Shown: positions 1 to 7,627, numbered from the stretch's first letter. The stretch is DNA of 14,289 nt from an uncultured Gammaproteobacteria bacterium (GCA_913051905.1 CAJXBY010000053.1:1-14289); one strand, 5' to 3'. Notes: a model not told the origin generated them from the sequence alone. Made by a program: numbers and translations.

Positions 1-2
1 CC

Positions 3-2930
3 CAAGCCCATGAGGATGATGCTGAGCGGGCCATTCTCGCGGGGCTCGCTGTTGCCGATTCGGTCCCGGCACTAAGAGAGGATCTGGACCTGGGTGTGCG
101 AGTGGGAATTGCTACTGGATCTGTTGTCGTTGGAGATCTCATTGGTGAAGGAGCCTCTCAGGAGAGCGCGGTTGTCGGCGAGACCCCGAATCTTGCAGCC
201 CGCCTACAGAGCATGGCTGTGAAGAACTCGGTCGTCATCGCACCTGGTACGCATACACTCACCGGGCGCGGGTTTGAATACGAAGATCTTGGTGAAAACC
301 CACTCAAAGGATTCGCTGAGCCAGTGCACGCATGGCGAGTCATTGCACCGGTTGCATCAGAGAGCCGCTTTGAAGCCACACGTCGCGGTAGGCTGACCCC
401 ATTAGTAGGCCGTGCGCATGAAATCGGTTTGTTATTCGAACGCTGGGAGCAATCAAAAGAAGGTGACGGCCAGGTCGTTCTATTGTCTGGCGAGGCAGGA
501 ATCGGCAAGTCCCGCATGACCGATGCATTACGCGAGCGCGCTGAAAAAGACGTCTCCATCCAGTTACGTTATCAGTGCTCGTCCTATCACAGAAACAGCG
601 TCCTCCATCCTGTCATCGAACACCTGGAACGCGCTCTGCAGTTCGATGGCAAGGATACCAGCGACACTAAGCTCGATAAACTCGAAGCGCTGCTCACTGA
701 GCGGGCATCCGATGTCGCAACGGCCGCTCCCCTCTTCGCATCATTGATGTCCATTCCATCCCAGGAACGTTACCCGTTTGCCGAGACCTCTCCTGAACAG
801 CAGAAGAATCAGACGCTCGAAGCCCTGGCCATACAGGTGGAGGCGTTGAGTTACCGCCATCCAGTGCTGCTTATCTTCGAGGATGCTCACTGGGCCGATC
901 CGACTTCGATAGAGCTGTTACAAATTTTGGTGAGCAGGGTACAGACCGTGCCAGTGCTGGTTGTCATCACCTATCGTTCTGAATTCAATCCGCCCTGGAC
1001 CGGCTTAAATCATCTAACCACGCTGACTCTCAACCGCTTTACGCGTAGCCTTGCGGTCGAATTGGTGGAGAAAGTGGCCGGTGATAAATCACTTCCCGAT
1101 GAAGTGCTTGACCAAATCATCGAAAAGACCGATGGAATACCGGTATTTGTTGAGGAGTTGACCAAAACTGTCCTCGAATCCGGTCAGTTAACTGAGGAGG
1201 GTAACCGGCACGTCAGTCAGGGACCCCTCAACGACATGGCCATTCCTTCCACGCTACACGACTCACTGATGGCCCGTCTGGATCATCTTGGGAAAGTAAA
1301 GGAAGTCGCACAAACGGCATCCGCCATCGGGCGTGAGTTCGAGTACGATCTCCTGGCGGATATCTCAGCGCTGAGTACCAGCGAGCTAGACCAGGCACTA
1401 GACCGTCTCGTCGACGCTGAACTTGTGTTCCCTCGGGACCGCTTACGGGAAGGCGGATATCTATTCAAGCATGCACTGATACAAAGCGCAGCCTACGGGA
1501 CCCTGCTCAAGAGTACCCGACAAGAGCTACACACCCGCATTGCCGAAGCGCTCGTGAAAAGGTTCCCCGAGCAGGTGGAAACAAAGCCGGAGTTATTGGC
1601 CCATCATTACAACGCAGCTGGTCTCATCGAACCCGCCATAGACTGCTGGACCAAGGCAGGCGATATTGCTCTGAGCCGCTTTGCAATCACAGAAGCTTTG
1701 ACCCATCTCCAGACAGCTTTGGAGCTATTGATCGCATTACCCGAGACCTTAGATCGGACCAAGAAGGAGCTGGCACTGCAGTCAATGATGGGCGTAGCGA
1801 GCGTCGTAAAAGTGGGAGCCGGCTCAGTGGAAGCGGAACGGGCCTATTCAAGAGCACGGGATTTATGTCAGCAGTCTGATGATACGTCGTCAATGTTTCC
1901 GATTCTGTGGGGTCTATGGCGTGTACCGATGGCACGAGGAGAACTTCAGAAGGCAAAAGGACTGGCCGATCAACTTCTGGACGCGGCGGGAAAAACTGAA
2001 GATGCTGCGTATCTTCTAGAAGCCCATCACTCCCAATGGTCAACCAGGTTCTGGTTGGGAGAACTGAATCTGGCGCGTCAGCACACGGATTCTGGCCTGG
2101 CAATTTACGACCCCGAACAGCATGGGACACATGCCACGATCTATGGCGGTCACGACCCGGGACTGTGTGGACTTTTCTTCAATGCCTGGACACTCTGGTT
2201 GCTCGGGTATCCGGACACTGCTCTTGAGTCGAATCGCAGGGCCTTTCAGCTTGCTCTTCATCTTTCCAAAGAGTCTTTCAGAAACTACACCGCTGTTTGG
2301 GGCAGCTTGTTGTCAACGCTACGGTCCGAGCCACACCCAGAGCAAGCCGAGCTCATTCGGTACGCAGCTTTTATTGAGCGCAATCCCAGCACTTTTGATC
2401 TTAACGACCAGTGTGCTGCCCTCGTACATCAAGGTTCGGACCGGGTCCGTCGGGGTGAGTTGAGCGAAGGCATAACTCTCTTGCGCCAAGGATTATCCTT
2501 GCAGCCGGAAGCCGAACTTAGACTTCGACCTTTTTATCTCTACCTTTTGGCTGAGGCTGTTTCGGTAGCTGGGGAAATGAACGAGGCTTTAGACTTTCTG
2601 CAACAAGCCGTCAACGTACTCAGAAAAAGCGATGAGAACTGGTGGGAGTCGGCTATACACCGCCTCACTGGAGAGATACTTCTGGCCCAGCACTCCGGTG
2701 CGGAAAAACAGGCCGAGACCCTCTTTCTGCAGGCGATCGATGTGGCCCAAGCGCAGAACGCAAAATCACTTGAACTTCGAGCCGCTACCAGTCTCGCCCG
2801 CCTTTGGCTTCGCCAGACAAAAACGGACCAGGCCCGCGGGCTACTGGCACCGATTTTCAACTGGTTTACCGAGGGCTTTGAAACAACCGACTTGCGGGCA
2901 GCCAAGACATTGTTAGACGAGCTGCACTGA
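3..2930 (+). CDS. Class III nucleotidyl cyclase - AAA (STAND) ATPase - TPR-like protein, 5' partial
   Basis: A large cytoplasmic signalling protein whose start lies before the window. The frame is open from base 3; the GTG at 96 is internal. Codons from base 3 to about 350 encode the second half of a class III adenylate/guanylate cyclase domain, with the conserved AHEDDAERA stretch, VGIATGSVVVGD, and the NLAAR segment (about nt 189-203) carrying the transition-state Asn and Arg. The metal-binding Asp residues should lie upstream and cannot be checked. An AAA_16-type ATPase follows: Walker A GEAGIGKS at nt 492-512 and Walker B LLIFEDAHW with its Asp at nt 882. From about nt 1680 to the stop the protein is Ala/Leu-rich helical repeat (TPR-like). 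Family knowledge: such proteins couple ligand or protein sensing by the STAND/TPR part to cNMP synthesis. Product (cAMP or cGMP) and stimulus are unknown. It is convergent with the next gene, only 31 bases away. Confidence 0.9.
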   Translation, partial: QAHEDDAERAILAGLAVADSVPALREDLDLGVRVGIATGSVVVGDLIGEGASQESAVVGETPNLAARLQSMAVKNSVVIAPGTHTLTGRGFEYEDLGENPLKGFAEPVHAWRVIAPVASESRFEATRRGRLTPLVGRAHEIGLLFERWEQSKEGDGQVVLLSGEAGIGKSRMTDALRERAEKDVSIQLRYQCSSYHRNSVLHPVIEHLERALQFDGKDTSDTKLDKLEALLTERASDVATAAPLFASLMSIPSQERYPFAETSPEQQKNQTLEALAIQVEALSYRHPVLLIFEDAHWADPTSIELLQILVSRVQTVPVLVVITYRSEFNPPWTGLNHLTTLTLNRFTRSLAVELVEKVAGDKSLPDEVLDQIIEKTDGIPVFVEELTKTVLESGQLTEEGNRHVSQGPLNDMAIPSTLHDSLMARLDHLGKVKEVAQTASAIGREFEYDLLADISALSTSELDQALDRLVDAELVFPRDRLREGGYLFKHALIQSAAYGTLLKSTRQELHTRIAEALVKRFPEQVETKPELLAHHYNAAGLIEPAIDCWTKAGDIALSRFAITEALTHLQTALELLIALPETLDRTKKELALQSMMGVASVVKVGAGSVEAERAYSRARDLCQQSDDTSSMFPILWGLWRVPMARGELQKAKGLADQLLDAAGKTEDAAYLLEAHHSQWSTRFWLGELNLARQHTDSGLAIYDPEQHGTHATIYGGHDPGLCGLFFNAWTLWLLGYPDTALESNRRAFQLALHLSKESFRNYTAVWGSLLSTLRSEPHPEQAELIRYAAFIERNPSTFDLNDQCAALVHQGSDRVRRGELSEGITLLRQGLSLQPEAELRLRPFYLYLLAEAVSVAGEMNEALDFLQQAVNVLRKSDENWWESAIHRLTGEILLAQHSGAEKQAETLFLQAIDVAQAQNAKSLELRAATSLARLWLRQTKTDQARGLLAPIFNWFTEGFETTDLRAAKTLLDELH

Positions 2931-2961
2931 CTCTTCTTTTGTTATTCTGCTCTTCTCTGCA

Positions 2962-4038
2962 TCAAACAGTCGCTTCTTTATGATTCTTCGCGTCTGGCAC
3001 GGCGACCGTAAACTTCTTCAATAGAATCCCATCATCACCGCAACAGTCTTCGGCGCATTTCTTTTCCTGATAGAGAAGCTCCGGGTTACCCAGAAAAGTA
3101 TCCACAGGCAGATTCTCTCGAGCGCAGTCACAGCCCTGGTCTTTATAGACGTAAACATTGCGTAGACCTTGGTCGATGGCGATTTTATGCGCCACATCGA
3201 GGGTTTCCGGCGGCGTTGGAGGAATATGTTGCAACTTGTAGGCCGGAAAGAACCGAGTCAGATGCCAAGGACTGTCCTCTCCAAGGTGGCGCCGGATCCA
3301 GCGGGCAATGGCTGCGAGCTGAACAGGATTATCGTTACGTCCTGGAATAATGTTTGTGCGGGTCTCTACATGAATTCCAAGCTCCCGGGTCTTTTCAATG
3401 GACCGGAGAATGTCACGGACTTTGGCTTTCTTGCAGATCTCCTGGTAGAAGGCATTGTCGATACTTTTGATGTCCGAGCACAACACATCGATCCGTCCTG
3501 CCAGCAGTTCCAGGGCTTCTGGGGTAACAAAGCTATTGGAGACGTACACGGTGTAAAGCCCCTTCGCTTTCGCTGCGTCGGCCACATCGAGTACATACTC
3601 GAGCCACACTGCGGGCTCTGAGTAGGTAAACGCGATCCCGTCCACTTTGGCTTTAAGAGCAGCCTGCACCAGCTCATGCGGTGAAACACAGGCTTCCCGG
3701 GATTGCCCTTTAGCGAGCCCGTCCAACGCCTCAAGGCCCCAGGAAATAGTCAGGTTGTGGCAGCCACCGCAGCGAAAACTGCAGCCGTAACTGCCTACCG
3801 ACAGCAGCCTGGTGCCGGGTCGATAATGCTTCACCGGCTTGTCTTCAATGGCCCCCACATCAAGTGCAGAAATGATTCCGTAAGAAAGGTTATAGAGCGT
3901 ACCCTCCCGGTTAACATGGGTTTGACAGAATCCTCGCTGTCCATGGCCCAATTGACACCGCCAAAGACAGAGATTACAGCGCGTCTGCCCATTGGATAAC
4001 GACTCTTGCAGTTTGGTCTCGACTAGTCTGTATTGCAT
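2962..4038 (-). CDS. amrS: AmrS-like radical SAM protein (AmmeMemoRadiSam family)
   Basis: Radical SAM enzyme of the AmmeMemoRadiSam/PflA-related family, 358 aa from the ATG. The [4Fe-4S]-SAM motif is GCSFRCGGCHN (Cys86, Cys90, Cys93). It is preceded by a Cys-rich N-terminal segment (Cys21, 24, 28, 38) typical of the family. Family-like blocks follow: FTYSEPAVWLEY, TNIIPGRND and WHLTRFFPAYKL. The C-terminus departs from the usual zinc-ribbon-like CPxCG ending: it has Cys303 and Cys305, then Cys328, 332, 333 and a charged tail. The family's substrate and reaction are not established as far as I know. The usual partners (AMMECR1 and Memo proteins) are absent from the window. A TTG at 4047 overlaps the stop of the upstream gene (TTGA). 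I prefer the ATG at 4038, just behind that stop, with translation probably coupled since no clear Shine-Dalgarno is visible. It is the last gene of the 5177-2962 set. Confidence 0.85.
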   Translation of the reverse strand: MQYRLVETKLQESLSNGQTRCNLCLWRCQLGHGQRGFCQTHVNREGTLYNLSYGIISALDVGAIEDKPVKHYRPGTRLLSVGSYGCSFRCGGCHNLTISWGLEALDGLAKGQSREACVSPHELVQAALKAKVDGIAFTYSEPAVWLEYVLDVADAAKAKGLYTVYVSNSFVTPEALELLAGRIDVLCSDIKSIDNAFYQEICKKAKVRDILRSIEKTRELGIHVETRTNIIPGRNDNPVQLAAIARWIRRHLGEDSPWHLTRFFPAYKLQHIPPTPPETLDVAHKIAIDQGLRNVYVYKDQGCDCARENLPVDTFLGNPELLYQEKKCAEDCCGDDGILLKKFTVAVPDAKNHKEATV

Positions 4039-4043
4039 GGCAA

Positions 4044-4691
4044 TCAATCGTAGGGTGTAGCTTCGCCGTCTGTTCTCAGGGTCGTGGCTTCAAGAACCCT
4101 GTCTTTTATTCGAGCCTGCCATTCACGACCGCTGTCATCTTTCCACCAGACGAGTTCATTGCTGCCGGCCGAGAACTCATAGGGTTTCGTTCCAGTATTT
4201 CGCGTCGGGTGCCACTGTTGTGCAAGTTCGGGGAAGTGTCTCTTGAGCTGATCTCCCGCCCCAATGCGGCCGGGAATATCTCGAGGTCCAGTTACTCTGA
4301 GGCCATCCTCAAACCATGCGTCCATACGCCCCCAGTAGACCCCCATGAAATCCCGGATTGCGGCCATCTCTTGATGTGGATTCTCGTAAGACCAGATGGC
4401 GTTGTCTACCCTGCCGGCCTGAGTGCACACGGTCCAATAAAAGGCATACCCTTTATAGGGGCAATAGGTGCGGTGGTCGGTCGCCTCAAGAACAGCCCTG
4501 TGTACGTCTGATCGGGGAAAGTAATACACCGGCGCATGACCCAATTCATACATGACTCTTGTCTCGGACGACTCAGCGACTGTTTCGCCCCCAAATTCCA
4601 CCCGCACCAGGGCGGGCAGCACATCAAAATCAATCACATATTCGGAATTTCGAATCCAGCCATTTATATCCGATGATGACGTTCGATTCAC
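4044..4691 (-). CDS. DUF427 domain-containing protein
   Basis: A 215-aa soluble protein with one recognisable DUF427 domain at about residues 25-125. Visible signature blocks are VRVEFGGETVAES, APVYYFPRSDV and DHRTYCPYKGYAFYW, followed by AIWSYENPHQEM, where the family usually ends. The last 90 residues (about 125-215) are an extra region rich in Trp and charged residues that I do not recognise; it includes ELVWWKDDSGREWQARI. No signal peptide or membrane segment is visible. Biochemical function is unknown for the family. The start is GTG at 4691, supported by GAGGGG seven bases upstream. Its stop overlaps the alternative TTG start of the radical SAM gene, and it begins 54 bases after the PPOX-like gene, so the three genes probably form one transcript. 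Confidence 0.85.
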   Translation of the reverse strand: MNRTSSSDINGWIRNSEYVIDFDVLPALVRVEFGGETVAESSETRVMYELGHAPVYYFPRSDVHRAVLEATDHRTYCPYKGYAFYWTVCTQAGRVDNAIWSYENPHQEMAAIRDFMGVYWGRMDAWFEDGLRVTGPRDIPGRIGAGDQLKRHFPELAQQWHPTRNTGTKPYEFSAGSNELVWWKDDSGREWQARIKDRVLEATTLRTDGEATPYD

Positions 4692-4698
4692 AAGATAT

Positions 4699-4704
4699 CC
4701 CCTC
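4699..4704 (-). promoter_or_regulatory. Shine-Dalgarno deciding the GTG start of the DUF427 gene
   Basis: On the minus strand GAGGGG lies seven bases before the GTG at 4691. This supports that non-ATG start over internal ATG codons. Confidence 0.6.
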
Positions 4705-4745
4705 TGGACAGTTGCACTTAATTGTTCAGCTGAGGACCCACACGA

Positions 4746-5177
4746 TCAGTCGGGCGATGCGAGCGCACCCCAGACTTTAACTCGCCGAGGTTCGATCCGG
4801 AACAGTGCGCGCGACTCAGGCACCGAACGTCCATTCCAACGTTCAACCATATGGGTACCGTATTTGTCGATAAAACGGGCGCCGACCTGACTGCGATCGG
4901 ATTCGCTAGTGAGGAACCTGACGGACCCCTGCAAGATAACGCACGCAATACTGTCACCACTTCCGGACTCGATGACGAAACCGACACGCGGGTCTCGATG
5001 CAGGTTCCTGATTTTCATGTCAGCCGCCTGACTGACTAACGCAAGCGCATCGTTGTCATGGACAAACCACATCGGCATCGCAAGCGGGCTACCGTCTGAA
5101 TTGATCGTGGCCAACACGCCCACTTCCTTTCCCTTCAGGTAATCCTGCACAACCTTCGAGGCAAATTCGGTTTCCAA
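4746..5177 (-). CDS. Pyridoxamine 5'-phosphate oxidase-fold (PPOX) protein
   Basis: A 143-aa protein of the split-barrel flavin/F420-binding PPOX superfamily. The family pattern is clear: GVLATINSDGSPLAMPMWFV near residues 20-39, then KIRNLHRDPRVGFVIES around residues 55-71, and a later beta strand ILQGSVRFLT. Length fits single-domain PPOX proteins. These bind FMN, F420 or sometimes haem and act as oxidoreductases or cofactor-binding proteins; the cofactor cannot be told from the sequence. It is too short, and lacks the C-terminal PLP-binding part, to be true PdxH. The start is TTG at 5177, chosen because AAGGAG stands nine bases upstream. It is the first gene of a probable operon with the DUF427 and AmrS-like genes, and is divergent from the flavoprotein at 5532. 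Confidence 0.85.
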   Translation of the reverse strand: METEFASKVVQDYLKGKEVGVLATINSDGSPLAMPMWFVHDNDALALVSQAADMKIRNLHRDPRVGFVIESGSGDSIACVILQGSVRFLTSESDRSQVGARFIDKYGTHMVERWNGRSVPESRALFRIEPRRVKVWGALASPD

Positions 5178-5186
5178 TATTCCGTT

Positions 5187-5192
5187 CTCCTT
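5187..5192 (-). promoter_or_regulatory. Shine-Dalgarno deciding the TTG start of the PPOX gene
   Basis: AAGGAG on the minus strand, nine bases before TTG at 5177. The strong match argues for this rare start codon. Confidence 0.65.
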
Positions 5193-5358
5193 ATGGATGG
5201 GTCGAGGTCACCACTGTCCACGTGACTTTCACACCGTCCGGCTGGCAGCCAGTGGGTCTTTCATACTCGTTTTCTTCGCATCCGCAGCTTCCAGGTAACG
5301 AGACGGAAACCACCAGCCTAAAGTAGCCGGGGTGTAATGCACATACCATTCTAACCTA

Positions 5359-5381
5359 GGGTGCTGGGCAACTCAGCATCC
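5359..5381. repeat. Inverted repeat / hairpin upstream of flavoprotein gene
   Basis: GGGTGCTG and CAGCATCC flank a seven-base spacer, giving an eight-pair stem with one G-T pair. It lies upstream of the candidate promoter, so it is more likely an operator-like element, the end of an unseen transcript or chance than a leader structure. No T-run follows. Confidence 0.35.
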
Positions 5382-5453
5382 GGCAATTATTCGCCAGAGT
5401 GCAAACCATCGCTGCTGTCAGGCGCGATTCCGTTCTTCGTTTATCCAGAGTTT

Positions 5454-5481
5454 TTGTCGTACAGCCAAGCCATCGTATCAT
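5454..5481 (+). promoter_or_regulatory. Candidate sigma-70 promoter for the flavoprotein-ferredoxin pair
   Basis: TTGTCG (four of six to TTGACA) and TATCAT (five of six to TATAAT) are separated by 16 bases. Transcription would begin near 5488, leaving a leader of about 44 bases before ATG 5532. This placement also argues against translation from 5361. Identified by eye only. Confidence 0.4.
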
Positions 5482-5531
5482 TGCGCTCATGGTTCCATCC
5501 CGTTTCCGTCTGTTTTCCTATACGACACCTG

Positions 5532-7211
5532 ATGCCAACTGACATTCAACGCGACATTCTTGTGGTGGGTGCTGGCGCCGCCGGCATGTACGCAGCCATT
5601 GCAGCAGCGCGCCAGGGTGCTTCAGTACTTCTCGTCGACAAAAGTCTCATTGGTCGCGGCGGCGCCACCGTCATGGCCCAGATGACCGTTGCGGCAGCCA
5701 TCGGTGAGCAGGCACCCGACCACTGGTCGAAGCATCTAGAGGACACCTTGGCTGCTGGACGGGGACTGTGTGACGAAACACTGAGTGCAATTCTCTGCCG
5801 TGAAGCAGTTGATAGGATTCGGGAGCTGGATGCTTGGCAGGTGGGTTGGGCACGGGACAAAGACCATATTCGGCAGGTGATGGCACCGGGCCACAGTGTC
5901 CCGCGCTGCGTGTATGTCGATTTTCTCAACACAGGCCCGGCAGTCGCAGCCACTTTACGCAAACAGGTGGCTCACAGTGCGGGCATCGACAGGGTCAGTG
6001 GAGTCTCGATCACCGACCTTGTGGTCAACGATGGTCGAGTCGCCGGCGCCTGTGCCCTGGAGACCGATACCGGCCGGCAGATCACAATCGCGGCTAAAGC
6101 GGTTGTCCTCGCTGCCGGCGGCCTTACCCGCCTTTTTGAGCGAAATAGTGCCTCTGCCAACATGGGTGGGGACGCTTATGCCCTCGCGCTCAAAGCTGGA
6201 GCCGAACTCATTGATATGGAGTTCGTTCAGTTCTTCCCCATCGGACATCTCGCACCCCGTTTAGTGGGTATGGATCCCATCATGTGGGACCCGTTTCGCT
6301 ACAAGCTGGGTGGCCGACTGCTGAATGGCGACCGTGAAGAGTTCATCGAAAACTACGGTCTCAGTGACTCGGGCAGCTATACCGCGCCGCGGGATGCTGC
6401 CTCGTTTGCGATCCTGCGGGAAGTTCAGGCGGGGCGCGGCACCCCTTCCGGCGGTGCTTATCTCAGTTTCGAGCATATCCCTGAAGAGGACCTGCGTACG
6501 GCATTTGGTCCGGTGATCGATCGCCTGCAAAAGAACGGAATTGATCTCAGTCGTGCACCGGTCGAGGTGTCCCCGATCGCCCACTATCACATGGGAGGGA
6601 TCCGAGTTGACGAGCAGATGCAAACCCGCGTCAAGGGACTCTACGCGGCGGGGGAAGCGGTGGGCGGCGCCAGTGGTGCGAACCGCCTGTCGGGTAACGC
6701 TATCCCTGAAGCCTTCGTTTTCGGCGAGCGTGCAGGACGTTTCGCTGCAAAAGACCTCGATGGATCCACGGGTTGGCCTGACGCCAAAGCCACAGCTGAC
6801 CTGATCTCTGGGCCCCAGGGATGCGGTAAGAACGACGCAATACACCCAGTGCGCTGCCTCGCTGAGCTGCAGAAACTGCTCTGGGACCGAGTCGGACTGC
6901 TTCGTGACGCGGCCGGTCTAAACCAGGCACTGGACCGAATACGGTCGATGCGGAACGAAATTGCTGACTGCAAGCCGGCCCATCGGGAAGGGTTTACCCC
7001 CGGTTTACAGGAATGGCACGACCTTAGCGCTTCACTTCTCGTGGCCGAGACGGTCACTGCTAGCGCACTCGAGCGGACTGAAAGTCGCGGCGCCCATCAG
7101 CGCGCTGACTTCGAGCATTCCGACCCGAAACAGGCCCGCCATCTTGCCGCTACGCTGGCTGATGGCAGGCCCCGGATCACCGCTGACACCCTCCGAACAA
7201 TCGGAAACTGA
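5532..7211 (+). CDS. SdhA/FrdA/NadB-family FAD-dependent oxidoreductase (substrate unknown)
   Basis: A 559-aa flavoprotein of the succinate dehydrogenase/fumarate reductase/L-aspartate oxidase family. The Rossmann FAD motif VVGAGAAG is at residues 11-18. The region where SdhA carries its FAD-linked His reads GRGGATVMAQ (41-50) with no His, so FAD should be non-covalent. Family Arg residues are kept: PRD (Arg287) and GANRLSGN (Arg385), as is HYHMGG (351-356). The usual QFHPT reads QFFPI (233-237), so one dicarboxylate-binding His is Phe. A C-terminal helical domain follows. I infer a substrate other than succinate or fumarate. I chose ATG 5532 because the FAD motif follows immediately, as in the family; no good Shine-Dalgarno is seen. 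The [2Fe-2S] gene starts 16 bases after the stop, so the two products probably form a soluble complex. No cytochrome or membrane-anchor gene accompanies them. Confidence 0.85.
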   Translation: MPTDIQRDILVVGAGAAGMYAAIAAARQGASVLLVDKSLIGRGGATVMAQMTVAAAIGEQAPDHWSKHLEDTLAAGRGLCDETLSAILCREAVDRIRELDAWQVGWARDKDHIRQVMAPGHSVPRCVYVDFLNTGPAVAATLRKQVAHSAGIDRVSGVSITDLVVNDGRVAGACALETDTGRQITIAAKAVVLAAGGLTRLFERNSASANMGGDAYALALKAGAELIDMEFVQFFPIGHLAPRLVGMDPIMWDPFRYKLGGRLLNGDREEFIENYGLSDSGSYTAPRDAASFAILREVQAGRGTPSGGAYLSFEHIPEEDLRTAFGPVIDRLQKNGIDLSRAPVEVSPIAHYHMGGIRVDEQMQTRVKGLYAAGEAVGGASGANRLSGNAIPEAFVFGERAGRFAAKDLDGSTGWPDAKATADLISGPQGCGKNDAIHPVRCLAELQKLLWDRVGLLRDAAGLNQALDRIRSMRNEIADCKPAHREGFTPGLQEWHDLSASLLVAETVTASALERTESRGAHQRADFEHSDPKQARHLAATLADGRPRITADTLRTIGN

Positions 7212-7227
7212 ATACCAGATCTGCCGG

Positions 7228-7581
7228 ATGAACACGACTCAATACACAGCCAGAATAACCGTTCAGCGCGGCACTGCCGCCGTGCCGGCGACGCTGCAGG
7301 ATTTTGAGGTGCCCTACCGGAATGGCATGTCGGTCCTTGACGCCCTGATATGGGTCCGCTCAAATGTTGATCCTTCCCTGGCTATCCGTTACAGCTGTAC
7401 TAACGCCAACTCATGCAAGGAATGTCTGGTCCGGATTGACGGGAAAACGGTCTATGCCTGCACCTACCGCCTGCCGAAAGACGGCGTCACGGTCTATCCC
7501 CTGGGAAATAAACCACTGGTTGCAGATCTTGTCACCGACATTATTCCACCGAAAGAGAAACTATCGAACCTCCTGCCGTAA
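7228..7581 (+). CDS. Small [2Fe-2S] protein resembling the SdhB N-terminal domain
   Basis: A 117-aa ferredoxin-fold protein matching only the N-terminal [2Fe-2S] domain of succinate dehydrogenase/fumarate reductase iron-sulfur subunits; the second, [4Fe-4S]/[3Fe-4S], domain is absent. The cluster motif YSCTNANSCKEC, followed 11 residues later by a fourth Cys in VYACTYRL, gives C-x5-C-x2-C-x11-C. SdhB-type proteins normally have x4 in the first gap; x5 is the spacing of adrenodoxin-type ferredoxins. No transmembrane segment. The ATG is 16 bases after the flavoprotein stop; the longer open frame upstream overlaps the flavoprotein and has no family resemblance, so it was not used. Likely role: electron transfer to or from the flavoprotein. 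Confidence 0.85.
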   Translation: MNTTQYTARITVQRGTAAVPATLQDFEVPYRNGMSVLDALIWVRSNVDPSLAIRYSCTNANSCKECLVRIDGKTVYACTYRLPKDGVTVYPLGNKPLVADLVTDIIPPKEKLSNLLP

Positions 7582-7615
7582 TCACCGCAACGAACCCAAC
7601 CCGATGAATCCCTTT

Positions 7616-7627
7616 AGAATGCATTCT
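7616..7627. repeat. 12-bp perfect palindrome AGAATGCATTCT
   Basis: A perfect palindrome 35 bases after the [2Fe-2S] gene stop, followed nearby by a T-run (7637-7641). It could be an operator for the downstream hydrolase. With no spacer it makes a poor terminator stem. Confidence 0.3.

Larger units (their letters stand above)
5178..5531. other. Divergent intergenic region between PPOX and flavoprotein genes
   Basis: About 350 bases without a convincing gene, separating two divergent transcription units. It should hold promoters for both. I see a candidate plus-strand sigma-70 promoter at 5454-5481, a hairpin-forming inverted repeat at 5359-5381, and a short palindrome CTGGCAGCCAG at 5242-5252 that could be an operator. 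No convincing minus-strand promoter was found by eye. The flavoprotein frame stays open back to 5361, but that stretch does not look coding. Confidence 0.6.

Noticed and set aside
3169..3621. Antisense open frame opposite the radical SAM gene
   Set aside because: No domain, no ribosome binding site, and it lies fully inside a clear family gene.
5221..5237. GTGACTTTCACAC as a CRP-like site in the divergent spacer
   Set aside because: Only three bases separate GTGA and TCAC; a CRP site needs six.
5361..5531. Longer flavoprotein start at GTG 5361
   Set aside because: The extra 57 residues show no family resemblance, no Shine-Dalgarno precedes them, and a candidate promoter lies inside the stretch; the FAD motif follows directly after ATG 5532.
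6261..6845. Long antisense open frame opposite the flavoprotein
   Set aside because: Composition and lack of any recognisable motif match a shadow of the strongly conserved plus-strand gene.
6961..7227. Longer open frame before the [2Fe-2S] gene
   Set aside because: It overlaps the conserved C-terminus of the flavoprotein in another frame and has no ferredoxin features; ATG 7228 gives the normal domain.
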